Assembly (NCBI GenBank): GCA_900169235.1
Contig: FWCC01000267.1
Coordinates: forward strand, 51,988 to 115,987
Origin: Zarea fungicola
Taxonomy: Eukaryota; Ascomycota; Sordariomycetes; Hypocreales; Cordycipitaceae
DNA length: 64,000 nt
Reading direction: 5' to 3'
Shown: positions 9,904-20,240 of the stretch, in pieces
Position numbering within the stretch: the stretch's first letter is position 1
Layout: each line of letters starts with the position of its first letter
Made by a program: the position numbers and the translations under genes
The notes under the pieces: model-generated
Database searches by the model: none
What the model saw: the letters and a program-made list of their open reading frames with translations, nothing else
Told to the model about the DNA's origin: nothing

Positions 9904-11882
9904 CTACAGAGTAATCTCATGTCCAGGCTTGAGATCCCACTCCTTCAACTTGCCTGTGCCCTTCTTCTCCGCGACCAACTCGAGTGTATTCTTCACCTCT
10001 ATGCGAGAAACGCTGTCGCGGAATTGCTGGAAGATGTAGTCGACAATTCCAACCTTTGACAGCGCCTTGTTTTGGAGAATCGCCTTTTTCACGTCGTTTA
10101 TCAACTCTGGCTTTACCAGCTTGAGTGTCGGGTCTGGATGACTACCACCATTCAGAGCCGCAAATGCGTTACTGGGTGCAGGCGGTGGCGGCATCTTCTC
10201 GGTGGCCTTGCTCGACGGGGCAGGCTTGCTAGTGGGAGGTTTTGGCTCAGGTTCCCAATATGAAGTAGAAAAGGGATCAATGCTCGCTGTTTTGTGAAAG
10301 ATATCTAATGTCTGGTTAGTCAACATCATCAGCTACGCGACAATTGCCACCTACCGAGTATCAATTCCATCTTATTGTCATAGGCGGCCTGGCTGGAACA
10401 TTTGCGGTCTTCATTTTCAAAACAAATGCCAGTAGTTTCAGGCTCCATGGTATTTCCAAAGGTTCGTCTTGATAAGCCCAAATCTTCGGAATCGTCAAGG
10501 AAACCATCCATGTCATCTTCGTCATCCAACTCCTCGTCGCCGTCGTCGCCATCCAAATCTTCGCCTTCGTCTTCCTGCCACTCGGCTTCCGAATCATAGT
10601 CGTAGTCCAGTTGCAGTCGTCGGGCAGTTGAATTGCGGGCGACCTTTCTCATCTTGTCACACCCAGCGGCAAAGGGGAGAGATGTCACCGTGCCGTAATA
10701 TGGAGGCCGAACATCGCGAGAAAAGGCTATTATTTTGCAAGGCATGCCGATAAGCTTCCTTCGTGTAGATTCAGCAACGCCAGCAGAGGGGGCTCCATTG
10801 GCAGCTGACAGTTCCATATCCTTGTATACAGCCGCCATAATGTGCCGGACTGGAGGATGTACTCTGCCTCGGGGCCGAGGTCGGCCAATACCGGGCAGCG
10901 CAAACAGCGACAAGGGGTCAAAGGATACGTTGGCTTTGCGCTGTCCCGCGATGCATTCATCTAATATTTTTGATTTTGCGTCCTTGGTCTCTTGATCCAT
11001 TCGGCAGCTGTCGGGCGCCATCCGAGTGTTCTCCCTCATGTAAAACGGTCGAAACAACTTTTCGTATTCAGATTTTTGTGGTGGTTGATGCGACCCTGCC
11101 GCATCTGCCTTTAATGGGCTCGATTTTAATGAAGCAATGGTCGAGGCAGCTTTTTTGGGAGTGCTGGGTTTGCCGAAGAAGCTCATAAGTTTAGGCTGTG
11201 CGCGGGCCTTTTTCTCCAATTCCTCCTGTGCCCGTTTGTCCTCTTCTTCTTTTTGCTTCTTCTTTTCCTCTCTTTGCTCCATTTTTAGCTTGTCTTCTTC
11301 TTCCTTCTTCTTGCGTTTGTCGTCTCTTTCCTTTTGGCGGGCAGCCTTTTCTTCGTCCTGCTTGGCCTTTTCGGCGGCCTTTAACGCAGCCTTCTCATCG
11401 CGCTCTTGTTTCTTTTGCGCAAGTTCTTTCTCCTTTTGCTCCTTCTTTTCGGTCGCCTCCTTCTCTCTTGCTGCCTTTTCCGCTGGGGTCAGCTTCTTGC
11501 GTTTCGCGAGGGGGATTGACGTCTGTGTGTTGGTTGATGGCTGAGCGGCACCACTCTTGGTTGGCGTTTCAGGGGAAGGGGAATTGTAGGCTGCCGTGCT
11601 GCTGCCCGCTTCGGTGAGGGCAGGTGATCCTTGCGGTGAGGAGTCGAGAAGGTTGCTAGAGACTGGAGGAAGAACTGCATGTTATTAGCATGGAACCTCG
11701 TTGTCGAGGGGTTCGGATGGTAACATACGGGAGTCACCAGAGGGTCTGATGTCTGATTTTGAAGGAGTGTTTTCAGTCATTATAGTGTCCTCTCCTCCTT
11801 CGTCGCCGGAATATTCATCATGGCTGCGTTTGCGAGCCCTGTTTGGCTCCTGCACGTTTGGTGACATTTCAAAGAGCGGCAT
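9904..11882 (-). CDS. cac1: Chromatin assembly factor 1 subunit A (p150 / Rlf2 / CAC1)
   Basis: Three exons: 11882-11729, 11674-10355 and 10304-9904, coding 624 residues. The introns show GTATGT and GTAGGT donors and CTAAT/CTAAC branch sites. CAF-1 deposits newly made H3-H4 onto replicating DNA in the nucleus, and subunit A links the complex to PCNA and DNA. Domains in order: a Ser/Pro-rich head; a long Lys/Glu/Arg-rich region (about residues 120-210), which is the KER helix; a textbook PCNA-binding box QPKLMSFF at residues 211-218; the CAF-1 p150 core (EYEKLFRPFYMRENTRMAP, then IIAFSRDVRPPYYGT); an Asp/Glu-rich ED stretch with many acidic residues; and a C-terminal winged-helix region (DVKKAILQNKALSKVGIVDY). 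The third exon uses acceptor ATTAG at 10305, which is needed to keep frame (MELIL-DIFHKT). The start could also be the ATG at 11867. Confidence 0.93.
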
Positions 11883-13016
11883 TGAGGATAGGATAAATCT
11901 GGGCCAGACAAGGAGTGAAGACAAAAATGTACAAAGAACTGTGTTTTCAGCTTCGCTTTGATATGATTATATGTACAGAACAACAGGTGGGCGGCCGAGT
12001 GTCACGGGGTCGTCAGTGCTCGTCCGTTTTGCTGTCAAAGAATTGCAGTTTCGACCATGAGCTTCCGACCAAGTCCAAGGCGGCGAAGGCAATGAAGAGG
12101 TGATTCTTGCTGTTGGGCAGAATGCAGTCGAGGAGGGGACAACGTGGGGGGTCGATGGAAAGATGTCGTTGTCGCAATCTGGAGAAGTCCTGACGGAAGA
12201 AAGCAGGAACAGCACGCGTGCCCTTGTGAAATGGGTGCAGGCGCCAACCAGGGTCACTGGGACGCGTCCAACGGCCGTGTTGGACGCGCCCGGGCAGCGG
12301 TACGTACCGTTCATTTAAAGTGGATGTCATTAAGCTTACGGCTAAAGACCGGAAGTGGTTTCGGCCGTGAAGAAGAAGTGGGGTGGCTGGTTTCTTCTTA
12401 TTCTATGTAGCTTCCTACCTGTTTGCCATGAAGTGTTACAGCATAAAAAAGTACCTCCGTACCGGTGCCTTGGCTGGCGTCACTGATGATGGCCCTTGTT
12501 TCGGCCTGTCCGTTTCCGACGCACATTTCACGCCCACGCCAGATAGGTTTCAATTTTGCTCGGAAAATCACAGATCTGCCCAGGATGATGGGAATTTGTG
12601 CAATTTGTGTATTCTCAAGGTCTTTGATAGAAATTGAGCCCTTATCGATGGCAATTGAACCGTTAAAGCTCCTACGTCACTAGCCGTAGGCCCGAATACG
12701 AGGGCCGGGCTGGTGCGCACTGCCCTTCTCGGCACAAACACACCAAGGAACTACAAAAGGCGCAAGCAATACGAGGGAATAAACACCCTCTTCCCATAGT
12801 TTAATCAGTGGAAAATCAGTCCATTAGAAATAAATCAATTCCGTAATTGCTTAGTCTCCCCATCCTCGTGATTGAGCACAGTCTGACATCCCAGCTTCTT
12901 AACCAAGTCAAAATGTTGTAGCAATTGTGGTAGTAATTATGATGTGGTAGCAATTGTGGTATTAGTCGTATTCAAGATAGACCGGTAACGAATGGTTTCT
13001 TTTCTTCAACAAAAAG

Positions 13017-13046
13017 TCTGTGTATGTGTGTGTGTGTGTGTGNNAG
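13017..13046. repeat. (GT)n microsatellite broken by two undetermined bases
   Basis: A TG/GT run from about 13018 to 13042 is followed by NN at 13043-13044 and an A-rich tract with AGAAAAAAAAC-like repeats. The two N's are the only undetermined bases seen in the window and mark a sequencing or assembly uncertainty in the repeat. Confidence 0.9.
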
Positions 13047-13214
13047 AAAAAAAACAGAAAAAAAAACAGAAAAAACAGATACAAATATTACCAGAATTCC
13101 CAAAACCAATCAAACGCCAATCCCATGTCCTATATGCAACAGACCCCTCTCCTTGCTTCGTATGCGTAAAACGATTGAATGTGACTTTTGTTGCGCTCAT
13201 AGTATTAACGAAAG

Positions 13215-13235
13215 GCGTGTGTGTGTGTGTGTGTA
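13215..13235. repeat. Second (GT)n microsatellite
   Basis: A perfect GT run of about ten units, some 170 bases after the first one and in the same orientation, in AT-rich intergenic DNA near the 3' end of the Gln/His-rich gene. Confidence 0.85.
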
Positions 13236-13339
13236 TAAAACAGATGAGAAGGAAATAAATTGAAAAAAAGGGGGGGGTAGCGACACGATTGCACGCAGTG
13301 ACGAGTGTCTCGTGGCCAAGTACAAGATTTTACTCGGGC

Positions 13340-14686
13340 TTAATCGGGGTTGGCAATGAAAAGACGACCAGAGGTAAGAGTAGCAGTTCGCTCGTCAACA
13401 CTACCGCGCCGCTTAAGCTCCTCGGGGCTCTTTACGCTCTTTTCTCTAGTCAGGGCCGAGTTAAGCCGCGAGTTGACGGCCAGCTTAGGACCAGAGCCCA
13501 GCTCCAGGATATCATCGCGACGCTCCGACGGCGTAGCGCTATTGCCGCTGCGGGAGCTCCCAGCCTTTCCACTGGCCGCATCGTCGGTGGTCGGGCCAAC
13601 CGAGCCGTCAATGGCCTGCTGCTGCTGCTGCGGCGGCGGCGGCTGCGACTGCTGAGCGGTAGGCAGGCTTTCGGTGCGCTCAGGCGTGCCGGCCAGGCTC
13701 TGGAGGCGAGCAGGGGTGCCGCTCGACGAGGTCCTGTGCTGGTGTCCCTGGCGGCCCGAACCGGTGCTACTGCGTCCGCTGCTGCCGGCGCGACGGTGGT
13801 TGGCGCGTGCCGCCATCATGGGTCCGGTGTTGTCGTCGTCGTCGCTGGCGTCGTCGCCAATCTCACGGGCCGAGAGGCGGAGCGGGACACCACCAACGCC
13901 AACGTGCGTCTCGCCTGGGGCATAGCTCGCAACGGGGACCGTCTTGCCGTGTCGAATCTTGCCGGCAGCCTTGGTGGAGGCGAGGCCAGTCTGAGTGCGT
14001 CCGTTGTTGCTGCTGATGACCTCGAGATTGGCTCGCATCTTGGCGGCGCGCTGCTGGGCGAGAGCACGAGGATCCTCATACTGGGCACGGTCACACCAGA
14101 CCGTGGCCTTTTGTCTGCGGAGGAGGGCAACGTAGCTGCTGCCATGGGTCGAGGCGGCTACGGAGCGGCTCGACGTGGAGCGGCGGAGATCGCTGGACGA
14201 GGTACGGTAGGCGGCAGGGGGCGGTTGCTGGAAGCTGGAGGTGCTGCTAAATGCGCCGATGGAGGGCGACCTACGCCATAGTTGAGGATTGGAGGCAGAG
14301 TGCGGCGAAGGCTGCTGCTGGTGATGATGTTGTTGGCCAGGATGCATCTGCGGCTGGTGGTGCTGGTGTGGGTGCGACTGCGGGTGCGGGTGCGGGTGTT
14401 TGTGCTGTTGTTGGTGCTGCTGATGCGGATGAGGGTGAGGCGGCGGGTGTAGCTGCTGCTGATGCTGCTGTTGCTGTTGATACTGCGAGTAGTGTTGATT
14501 CTGCGGCTGTCGTTGCTGAGTCTGGTAATTCTGCTGGTACTGTTGCTGGTGGCCTTGCTGCGAAGGAAAGACGTTGGACGAGGTCGTTCGCGAGCGAGAG
14601 TGGCCGTACAAGGCAGGGTCGATTGCCGTGGGAGATTCCATCATGCTTGGCCCACTAGTAGCCCAGCGAGCCGGTTGTGCCAGCAC
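13340..14686 (-). CDS. Gln/His/Pro-rich disordered protein with conserved fungal core (unknown function)
   Basis: A single frame of 448 residues from ATG 14686. An alternative start is the MM pair near 14644. Residues about 45-135 are dominated by Gln, then alternating His-Pro and His-Gln stretches coded by CAG/CAC-type triplets. Then comes a compact block, SSYVALLRRQKATVWCDRAQ followed by YEDPRALAQQRAAKMRANL, that looks like the only structured and probably conserved region. After it the chain returns to Ser/Thr/Gly-rich sequence with an acidic patch (DDASDDDDN) and a short Gln run, ending with basic segments such as KSPEELKRRGSVDE that look like phosphorylation sites. I do not recognise a named family. 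The composition suits a cytoplasmic or nuclear regulator that forms assemblies through its Q/H-rich region, but that is inference. Its upstream side is an unusually long gene-free stretch. Confidence 0.75.
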   Translation of the reverse strand: MLAQPARWATSGPSMMESPTAIDPALYGHSRSRTTSSNVFPSQQGHQQQYQQNYQTQQRQPQNQHYSQYQQQQQHQQQLHPPPHPHPHQQHQQQHKHPHPHPQSHPHQHHQPQMHPGQQHHHQQQPSPHSASNPQLWRRSPSIGAFSSTSSFQQPPPAAYRTSSSDLRRSTSSRSVAASTHGSSYVALLRRQKATVWCDRAQYEDPRALAQQRAAKMRANLEVISSNNGRTQTGLASTKAAGKIRHGKTVPVASYAPGETHVGVGGVPLRLSAREIGDDASDDDDNTGPMMAARANHRRAGSSGRSSTGSGRQGHQHRTSSSGTPARLQSLAGTPERTESLPTAQQSQPPPPQQQQQAIDGSVGPTTDDAASGKAGSSRSGNSATPSERRDDILELGSGPKLAVNSRLNSALTREKSVKSPEELKRRGSVDERTATLTSGRLFIANPD

Positions 14687-17600
14687 GGTACGGTTCGAGG
14701 GGGGAAGTGTAGATTATAACGTTAAAGTTTGTGTGCCCTTTTGCCCTGTCCTTTTTTCTTGGGTTGTCTGCGGGCCCTGGGCTGGGAGGAAGAGGGAGAG
14801 GAGGGGAGAGAATGGCGGCGGGTGGAGGACGGTGTGATGTTTTTTTGAGTTTGGGGGCACTTGCCTTTTGGGGCGCCGGGCGTCAGAAACCAAGGCAGAC
14901 CAGAGGTGGGACGCTCTGACAGTCTCTTAGTACTAATGCTTACAGGCTACAGGGCAGTACACAGTGGGCAGTAGCCTGTAGGTACTGAGGCAGCTGGCAG
15001 CTTAGTTTTTTTAGCGCCCAGCAACCAGATTTAGCGGAGACAGGCACTAGCTTTTGGGGGGGGAGAAGAGGCTGGCGGCCGCTGGGGCCAACACTAAGCC
15101 GGGGAGCGCTGACCCCGGTACCAGTACAGTAACCGCGTGCGCCTGCAAGTTCGGATCAGCAGGGCCGACAGCGCCCTTTGGCTAGCGCTTGACACCTGGA
15201 AAGGCTGGAGGGCAGCCTGGAAATTCCAACGGCAGGCTAGCCTACAGCGCAGCATTAGCGGGGACTAACAGGCACTTCGATACAGAGACATTCCGCGCTA
15301 TCCAGCTTGGGCCTATCTTTCGAGCTGCCACTTTTTTTCCGTTATCAACAGTCCCCCCAGAAAGCAATGGCAACAGGCACAACACGGAACAGAGTATCGC
15401 CATGTGACAAATGTTATTGTCAATTGTCCTCAATACGCCACAAAAGCAACATGACGAACAACTCGTACCACTTGATTCATCCGAATGCACGCTGCAAGTC
15501 CGAATACAAAAAAGAGGCTCGACATGTAAACGTAGCCCCCCTCCCGTCCGTCAATAAAAAACATCAACGAGGCCACCAAAAATTCCCCAAACAGTTAACC
15601 CAATCATGTCTTCTCTCAGGTGGCGGGGACAAGTAGCTTGGCTTGCCTGCATTGCATCAGTGTTCCCACACTTGCCAAGGCTTACAATCATCCAATCAGT
15701 CCATCTGCGGTCTCCATCCGAGCACCGGGGGCTGCTGCCTCGCAGCCTGTTTATTTTCCGTGTTAGTTACAGCGATAGACCGCGCTCGAACACCGAATGT
15801 TGGAGCTTGTCTGGAGCTTGTCTGGAGATTGGCGGCCAAGCTCTCGCTGCGGACAAAGATGGACACCATGTTACGCTAACGGGACAAGAAGCCGACGGCA
15901 TCACTCAACGATGATGTAATCTGCGCGACACATGTATAACTGGGGTTATATCCGAGCACATAGCAGCGTTTGACAAGATCTGCGAGAATCGGTACAGAGC
16001 CTTGTTTTAGTTGGTCGTCCGCGTCTGCCAATCTGTCAAGCTGTGTCGCGACAGGAAGACATGACAGCATCAACAGAGTTACAGTGCAGCGACAGCGCAG
16101 TTTGGTGCGGGCAACCTTGAACCACGCCCCTATTCCACCACCACAGCACATTCAAGCCACCCCAAACGCCTCGGTTTTCCCATTTCCGTTATCAGCAACC
16201 ATCATCAGCCACCTGCCCTCTTCAGCCACTCTCTTCAGCCACCCACCGGCACTGTCTCGGTCCAACGAAAGCAGCAACAGACATTCTCTACGAATTGCAG
16301 AGTGCCAGTGCCAGTTGATAAACTAATCAAGCACTCACTTGTCTGATACCATCTTGGAGCTACTCCATCTCAGTTTTGTCCCACCTCGCTTGCCGTCCCT
16401 GGACAACGCTACCAGGAACAGCAAAGAGGTTGTGAGATAATGTTTACCTCCCGTTCTGCGCCGACGTTACCTGCATTATATGGCTGCGTGAGCTATATTC
16501 GATAAGCTTGCCGCGGGGGAGAAGACGTCATGCTCATATATTGCGTCACAGCTATAGTGATCCCACTATAGTCAATCTCGCTCGGTTTCCCATCCATTGT
16601 CGAGCAAATTTCATGATAAATTCAAAGCACAACTTTTAATGGAAATCCTGAACAAGCTGGACCAGTCCCGCAAATACCGAATCTCCTACTACTGCTGGTG
16701 CCATCCGTGGCGCGGGACACAGGGACGGCATGGGCTAACCATGAGAAAGCCACCCCACTTCAACCCGCATAATAGTGCATGGCACATTGCATGGCGTGTT
16801 GCGTTGCATCATGTTGCCATGTTTTTTTGCATATCAGGCCCATACACAAGTCCCTCTTTCATGTCCGATTGCAGCTGAAATGCCCCCCAAATCGAACCGC
16901 ACCGGCGTAGCCGTCGCATGGTTGCCTGGGTGCCATGCAGTTTATATTGGCATTACATTTTACATTGCATCTTATAGTGGTCTGCATATATCTGGGGCGG
17001 GGTATGGTCCGCCGTTTTACACGCTCTGCGACACTCAGCAGCGGAGTATCTGCAAGCGTTGCAATGCCGGTTGTCTCTGAGACATAACAGCCCAACCGGG
17101 CCTATGCCGTCTCGAGTTGATTCAGTTGCTAGACAAATGCAGAAAGCGGCATGGCCAGGCTAGTATCGAAGCTACCAGCTACGCTTTGGTGCACATGGCT
17201 CTCTCTTGGATCCAAAGTATAACGCCTTCTCTAGCGAGCTGACTTGATAAGGTGTCGATTTCCATCGGCAGCTTCCCAGCAACCCGGAGAACACCCACAC
17301 AAAACCCCTTCCCGGGCCAGTTGAGAAAAAACCCGATAAAAACACCTTGTGAACCTCCATCTGATATCTTACGTCCCGTTTGGGCGATGAAAAACAAAGC
17401 TCGTGCCGCCCGCCCGCCAACGCACACCTCCGACATGCAGCAACGATTCACAGCCAAAGACCATTACTGGGTAAAACAAGTCCAGAGTCCCGGCGCCACC
17501 AAAACATGCCCCTCCTTTTAGTTATTAAAATCTGCCTCATGCAGTAAAGACCCCGCCAGGCTGCAAAATGGAATGGTTGACAGGCTTCCAGGTAACTAGC

Positions 17601-19229
17601 ATCTGTGGAAAGCTACGCTCAGACAACCGGCTCCCAGCCCAACGCTTATTTACCTGGTCGGAAAAAAACTGTAAGGCTTCACCGCTGCGCTAGGTCAGCA
17701 GAAGGAGAAAAAAAACTCTAAAATAATTCAGCTTGAGTTCTAGACGCTGTTAGCCTCTCGGTTGTTGAAAGTGGCGCGTAGCAACCACGATTATGCCCAA
17801 GCTGAACTACTGCGGTGGAATCAACAACCTTCTAGATTGGCCCGATGCAGTAATATCGGGGCCTCAGCTCGCCCAGGGCTTTTTAACATCCGAGACCCTT
17901 GACAAAAAGGGCTTCCGTTTTTTCTTTCCGCCTTCTCGCTTCGAGCAGCCAGCCCATTTCCATTTCCGTCTGATGCAGCACATCACTATTGAACGGGCTC
18001 TTTTTCGTCCGGCTAGCTGATGCACCACCGTCGCGCGCCTCTGAAGATCTTGCACATCAACAAGAAGTTTAGTGCCTTGACTCTTTTTTTGGGGGCAGAA
18101 TGGCTTTTCCCTTGCAATTTCAATCTCGTGTCGTCATCTGAGGGTCGAGACCTGATCGGCAATTGATTTGCAGCGATTAAGAGGACCGATTTTCTCAATC
18201 ATTACGTTTTTGTTACGGGCATTTTTTATGCCACCATGTTGAACTACATGGCGTTCATTGTCAAAGAGTATGTCCTTTTGGAGGAATTATACTTGTCGTC
18301 CTAGGCAATTTCATTGGTGTTTCGAGCCTGTCGTCGCGAAATAGCCCGTTATCGGCGCTCCCTTGACCCTCCTGTGCCTGCCATGTAATGACTCTTTATA
18401 AAATTATTGTATCAAAGTTTCAGTTGCTTTGATTATGTGAATTTGTATTCGTATCTCTGGTTAGTTGTTTAATTGGTGCTTTGCATCTTTAGCCTGACTT
18501 TCGTCTAGCGTCCATCCCAGCTCGAGCAGACTGCTTGCTTTCGAGTAGTCAAGCATTGTGTGCATACTCTGTACTACTATTTTATCCTGAGATTTGAATA
18601 TGTTTTAATCAGGAATAAACATCAGTTCCCATATTTCGTACCAATTGATGATGCTCCAGGGCACATCTCAACAACCACTTTTCCCGCAACTCAGTTGTAA
18701 TGTTATGTTTTCACAGGTTGAGCCTACCCTAGAGCAGCAGGTAGCAAGCAACTCCGGCTCTTCACCCAACAAGCACGTCATTTTTTCTTGAATCGGCCAA
18801 AGAAAAATCATCATTTTAGTTTTAGTTCTACTGCATCAGCCCAGAGCTTGTAGTAATGCAAAGTATGCAAGAACGAGGGGGACAGGTGTTCCCGACGAGG
18901 TTGACGCGTACTTTTAAGGGTGGAACTCCAACTGCCGTACAGCAAGCTTCCGAACAATCAAAGAACAAGCGCCGACCCAGAAACTCTGACAGTGGTTTTG
19001 AATATATATATATTTTTATGTAAGTTTGATTCTAATTTACGAGATTTGGCTATGTATAAGATGCCAGTATGTACGGCCTCCAAAGAGGCAAATCCAATAT
19101 ATACAGTCGGAAAAGTGGAAAAAAGAAAAATAACCAAAGAAAGGAAAAGTGCGTCCTGCACACACAGCCCAATGGCCGTAAGCATGACTTTATCCGTAAA
19201 AAAAAGCCAATCCAATGGTTTTCACCATT
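14687..19229. other. 4.5 kb gene-free stretch
   Basis: No reading frame here has recognisable protein character on either strand. The left part should be the promoter and leader of the Gln/His-rich gene. Small structures seen are a perfect 10-base inverted repeat TACAGGCTAC / GTAGCCTGTA (14941-14980, 20-base spacer) and a doubled GGAGCTTGTCT near 15802-15828. The right part (18.2-19.2 kb) is AT-rich, including an ATATATATATTTTTATG tract at 19004, and would be the 3' flank of the lysozyme-like gene. Confidence 0.5.
14941..14980. repeat. Perfect 10-base inverted repeat
   Basis: TACAGGCTAC at 14941-14950 is matched by its exact reverse complement GTAGCCTGTA at 14971-14980, with a 20-base spacer. 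It lies about 260 bases upstream of the Gln/His-rich gene start, so it could be a regulatory hairpin or binding-site pair. Confidence 0.6.
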
Positions 19230-20240
19230 TTAGTTGGTGGTGATACCGCAGCTGCCGGGGTTGTTGTCGCAGTTGCACTGGGACGGAGCATTGACCCAAC
19301 CAGTAAGACGGCTGCAAGAAAGTATCATGTTAGCCAAGAACCCTCACATTTACTTTTTGAAAAGGGACGTGTGTATACGTACTTGGCAATGTCACTGGCA
19401 TAGCAGTGCGTGGCAATGCCGTTCTGGAGCTGCCCGGTGCTCGAGATGCTGCCCGAGTTGTACAGGCGCGCGGCGCGGTAAAAGGCCGAGACGTCGCTGC
19501 TGCCGGCGCGGTTGATGACCTGCGCGAGGCCCTCGCCCGACGAGGTGCCCGCGGTGCCCTCGCTGATCATCTGGTAGATGGTGTCGTTGGGGCACGGGTT
19601 CTGCACCCAGCCGTTGTCGTTGCAGGTGCCCTGGCCGTTGTGGTCCTGCATCAGGCCCGGGTTGCGGACGCCGTAGTTTGTCGTCGGCGCGCGCACGCAG
19701 CCGCCCGACTCCTGCATGACGACGGCGAGGATGAAGCGGTGGTCGACGCCGGTGGCGGCGGCGGCCTTTTGGATGCCGTCCCAGATGGCACCCTGAATCG
19801 CAGCAGTGTTAGTCAAGAAGAATTGTGACCTAGGGACGAAAATCGTTTCTACTTACAACTTCAGGACCAGAGTCGTTGGCTTGGCCAAAGCCAGAGCAAG
19901 AGTTGAACATGGTGTTCTTGTAGTTGTTGAACCTGTCATCGTGTTAAAAAGAATATAACCATTTTTGCTCTCGGTTTTTGGAATATACTGACATGTCGAC
20001 AAAGGAAACCCAGCGGCTGCGGTCGGGCCAGCCCTCGCCGGTGGTACCAGTGCCCCAGTACATTTTGTAAGAGTCCGATCCGCCACCGACACCGTCGTTG
20101 ATGTTATTCGAGTTCCAGTTGGCAAGAGCCCCGTTGGTAACGGTGCCGCCAAGCTGGCGAGTGTCAAGAGAGAGTTCCGCAGGGACGGCGGCGGCAGAGC
20201 CAGCCAGGAGGGCAGAGACAGCAGCAGCCTTGATAAACAT
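19230..20240 (-). CDS. Secreted lysozyme-like / SLT-type glycosidase
   Basis: Four exons: 20240-19993, 19932-19857, 19792-19383 and 19311-19230, coding 271 residues. Donors are GTCAGT, GTAAGT and GTACGT, and every join keeps frame (FVD-M-FNNYKN, PEV/GAIWDG, DIA-N-RLTGW). The start is ATG 20240, because it opens a clean signal peptide (MFIKAAAVSALLAGSAAA). The mature protein has the lysozyme/soluble-lytic-transglycosylase fold signature: a helix HRFILAVVMQESGGCV with the likely catalytic Glu136, then NPGLMQDHNGQGTC, and a C-terminal helix with YYRAARLYNSGS-like sequence (here FYRAARLYNSGS). The Cys-rich tail QCNCDNNPGSCG suggests disulfide bonds. Fungal members are secreted and are thought to cut bacterial peptidoglycan or related polymers. 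The exact substrate is unproven. The gene stands alone in a gene-poor region. Confidence 0.9.

Larger units (their letters stand above)
11883..13339. other. Intergenic with weak small ORF and GT repeats
   Basis: No gene is firmly supported. A 105-codon minus frame (12013-12330) lies upstream of CAF-1 but has no recognised motif and may be leader sequence. A direct repeat of GGTAGCAATTGTGGTA lies near 12902-12962. The right end holds two GT microsatellites and a homopolymer G tract near 13269. Confidence 0.5.

Noticed and set aside
12013..12330. 105-codon minus frame upstream of CAF-1
   Set aside because: No motif, Pro/His/Arg-rich random-like composition, and it lies where CAF-1 leader sequence is expected.
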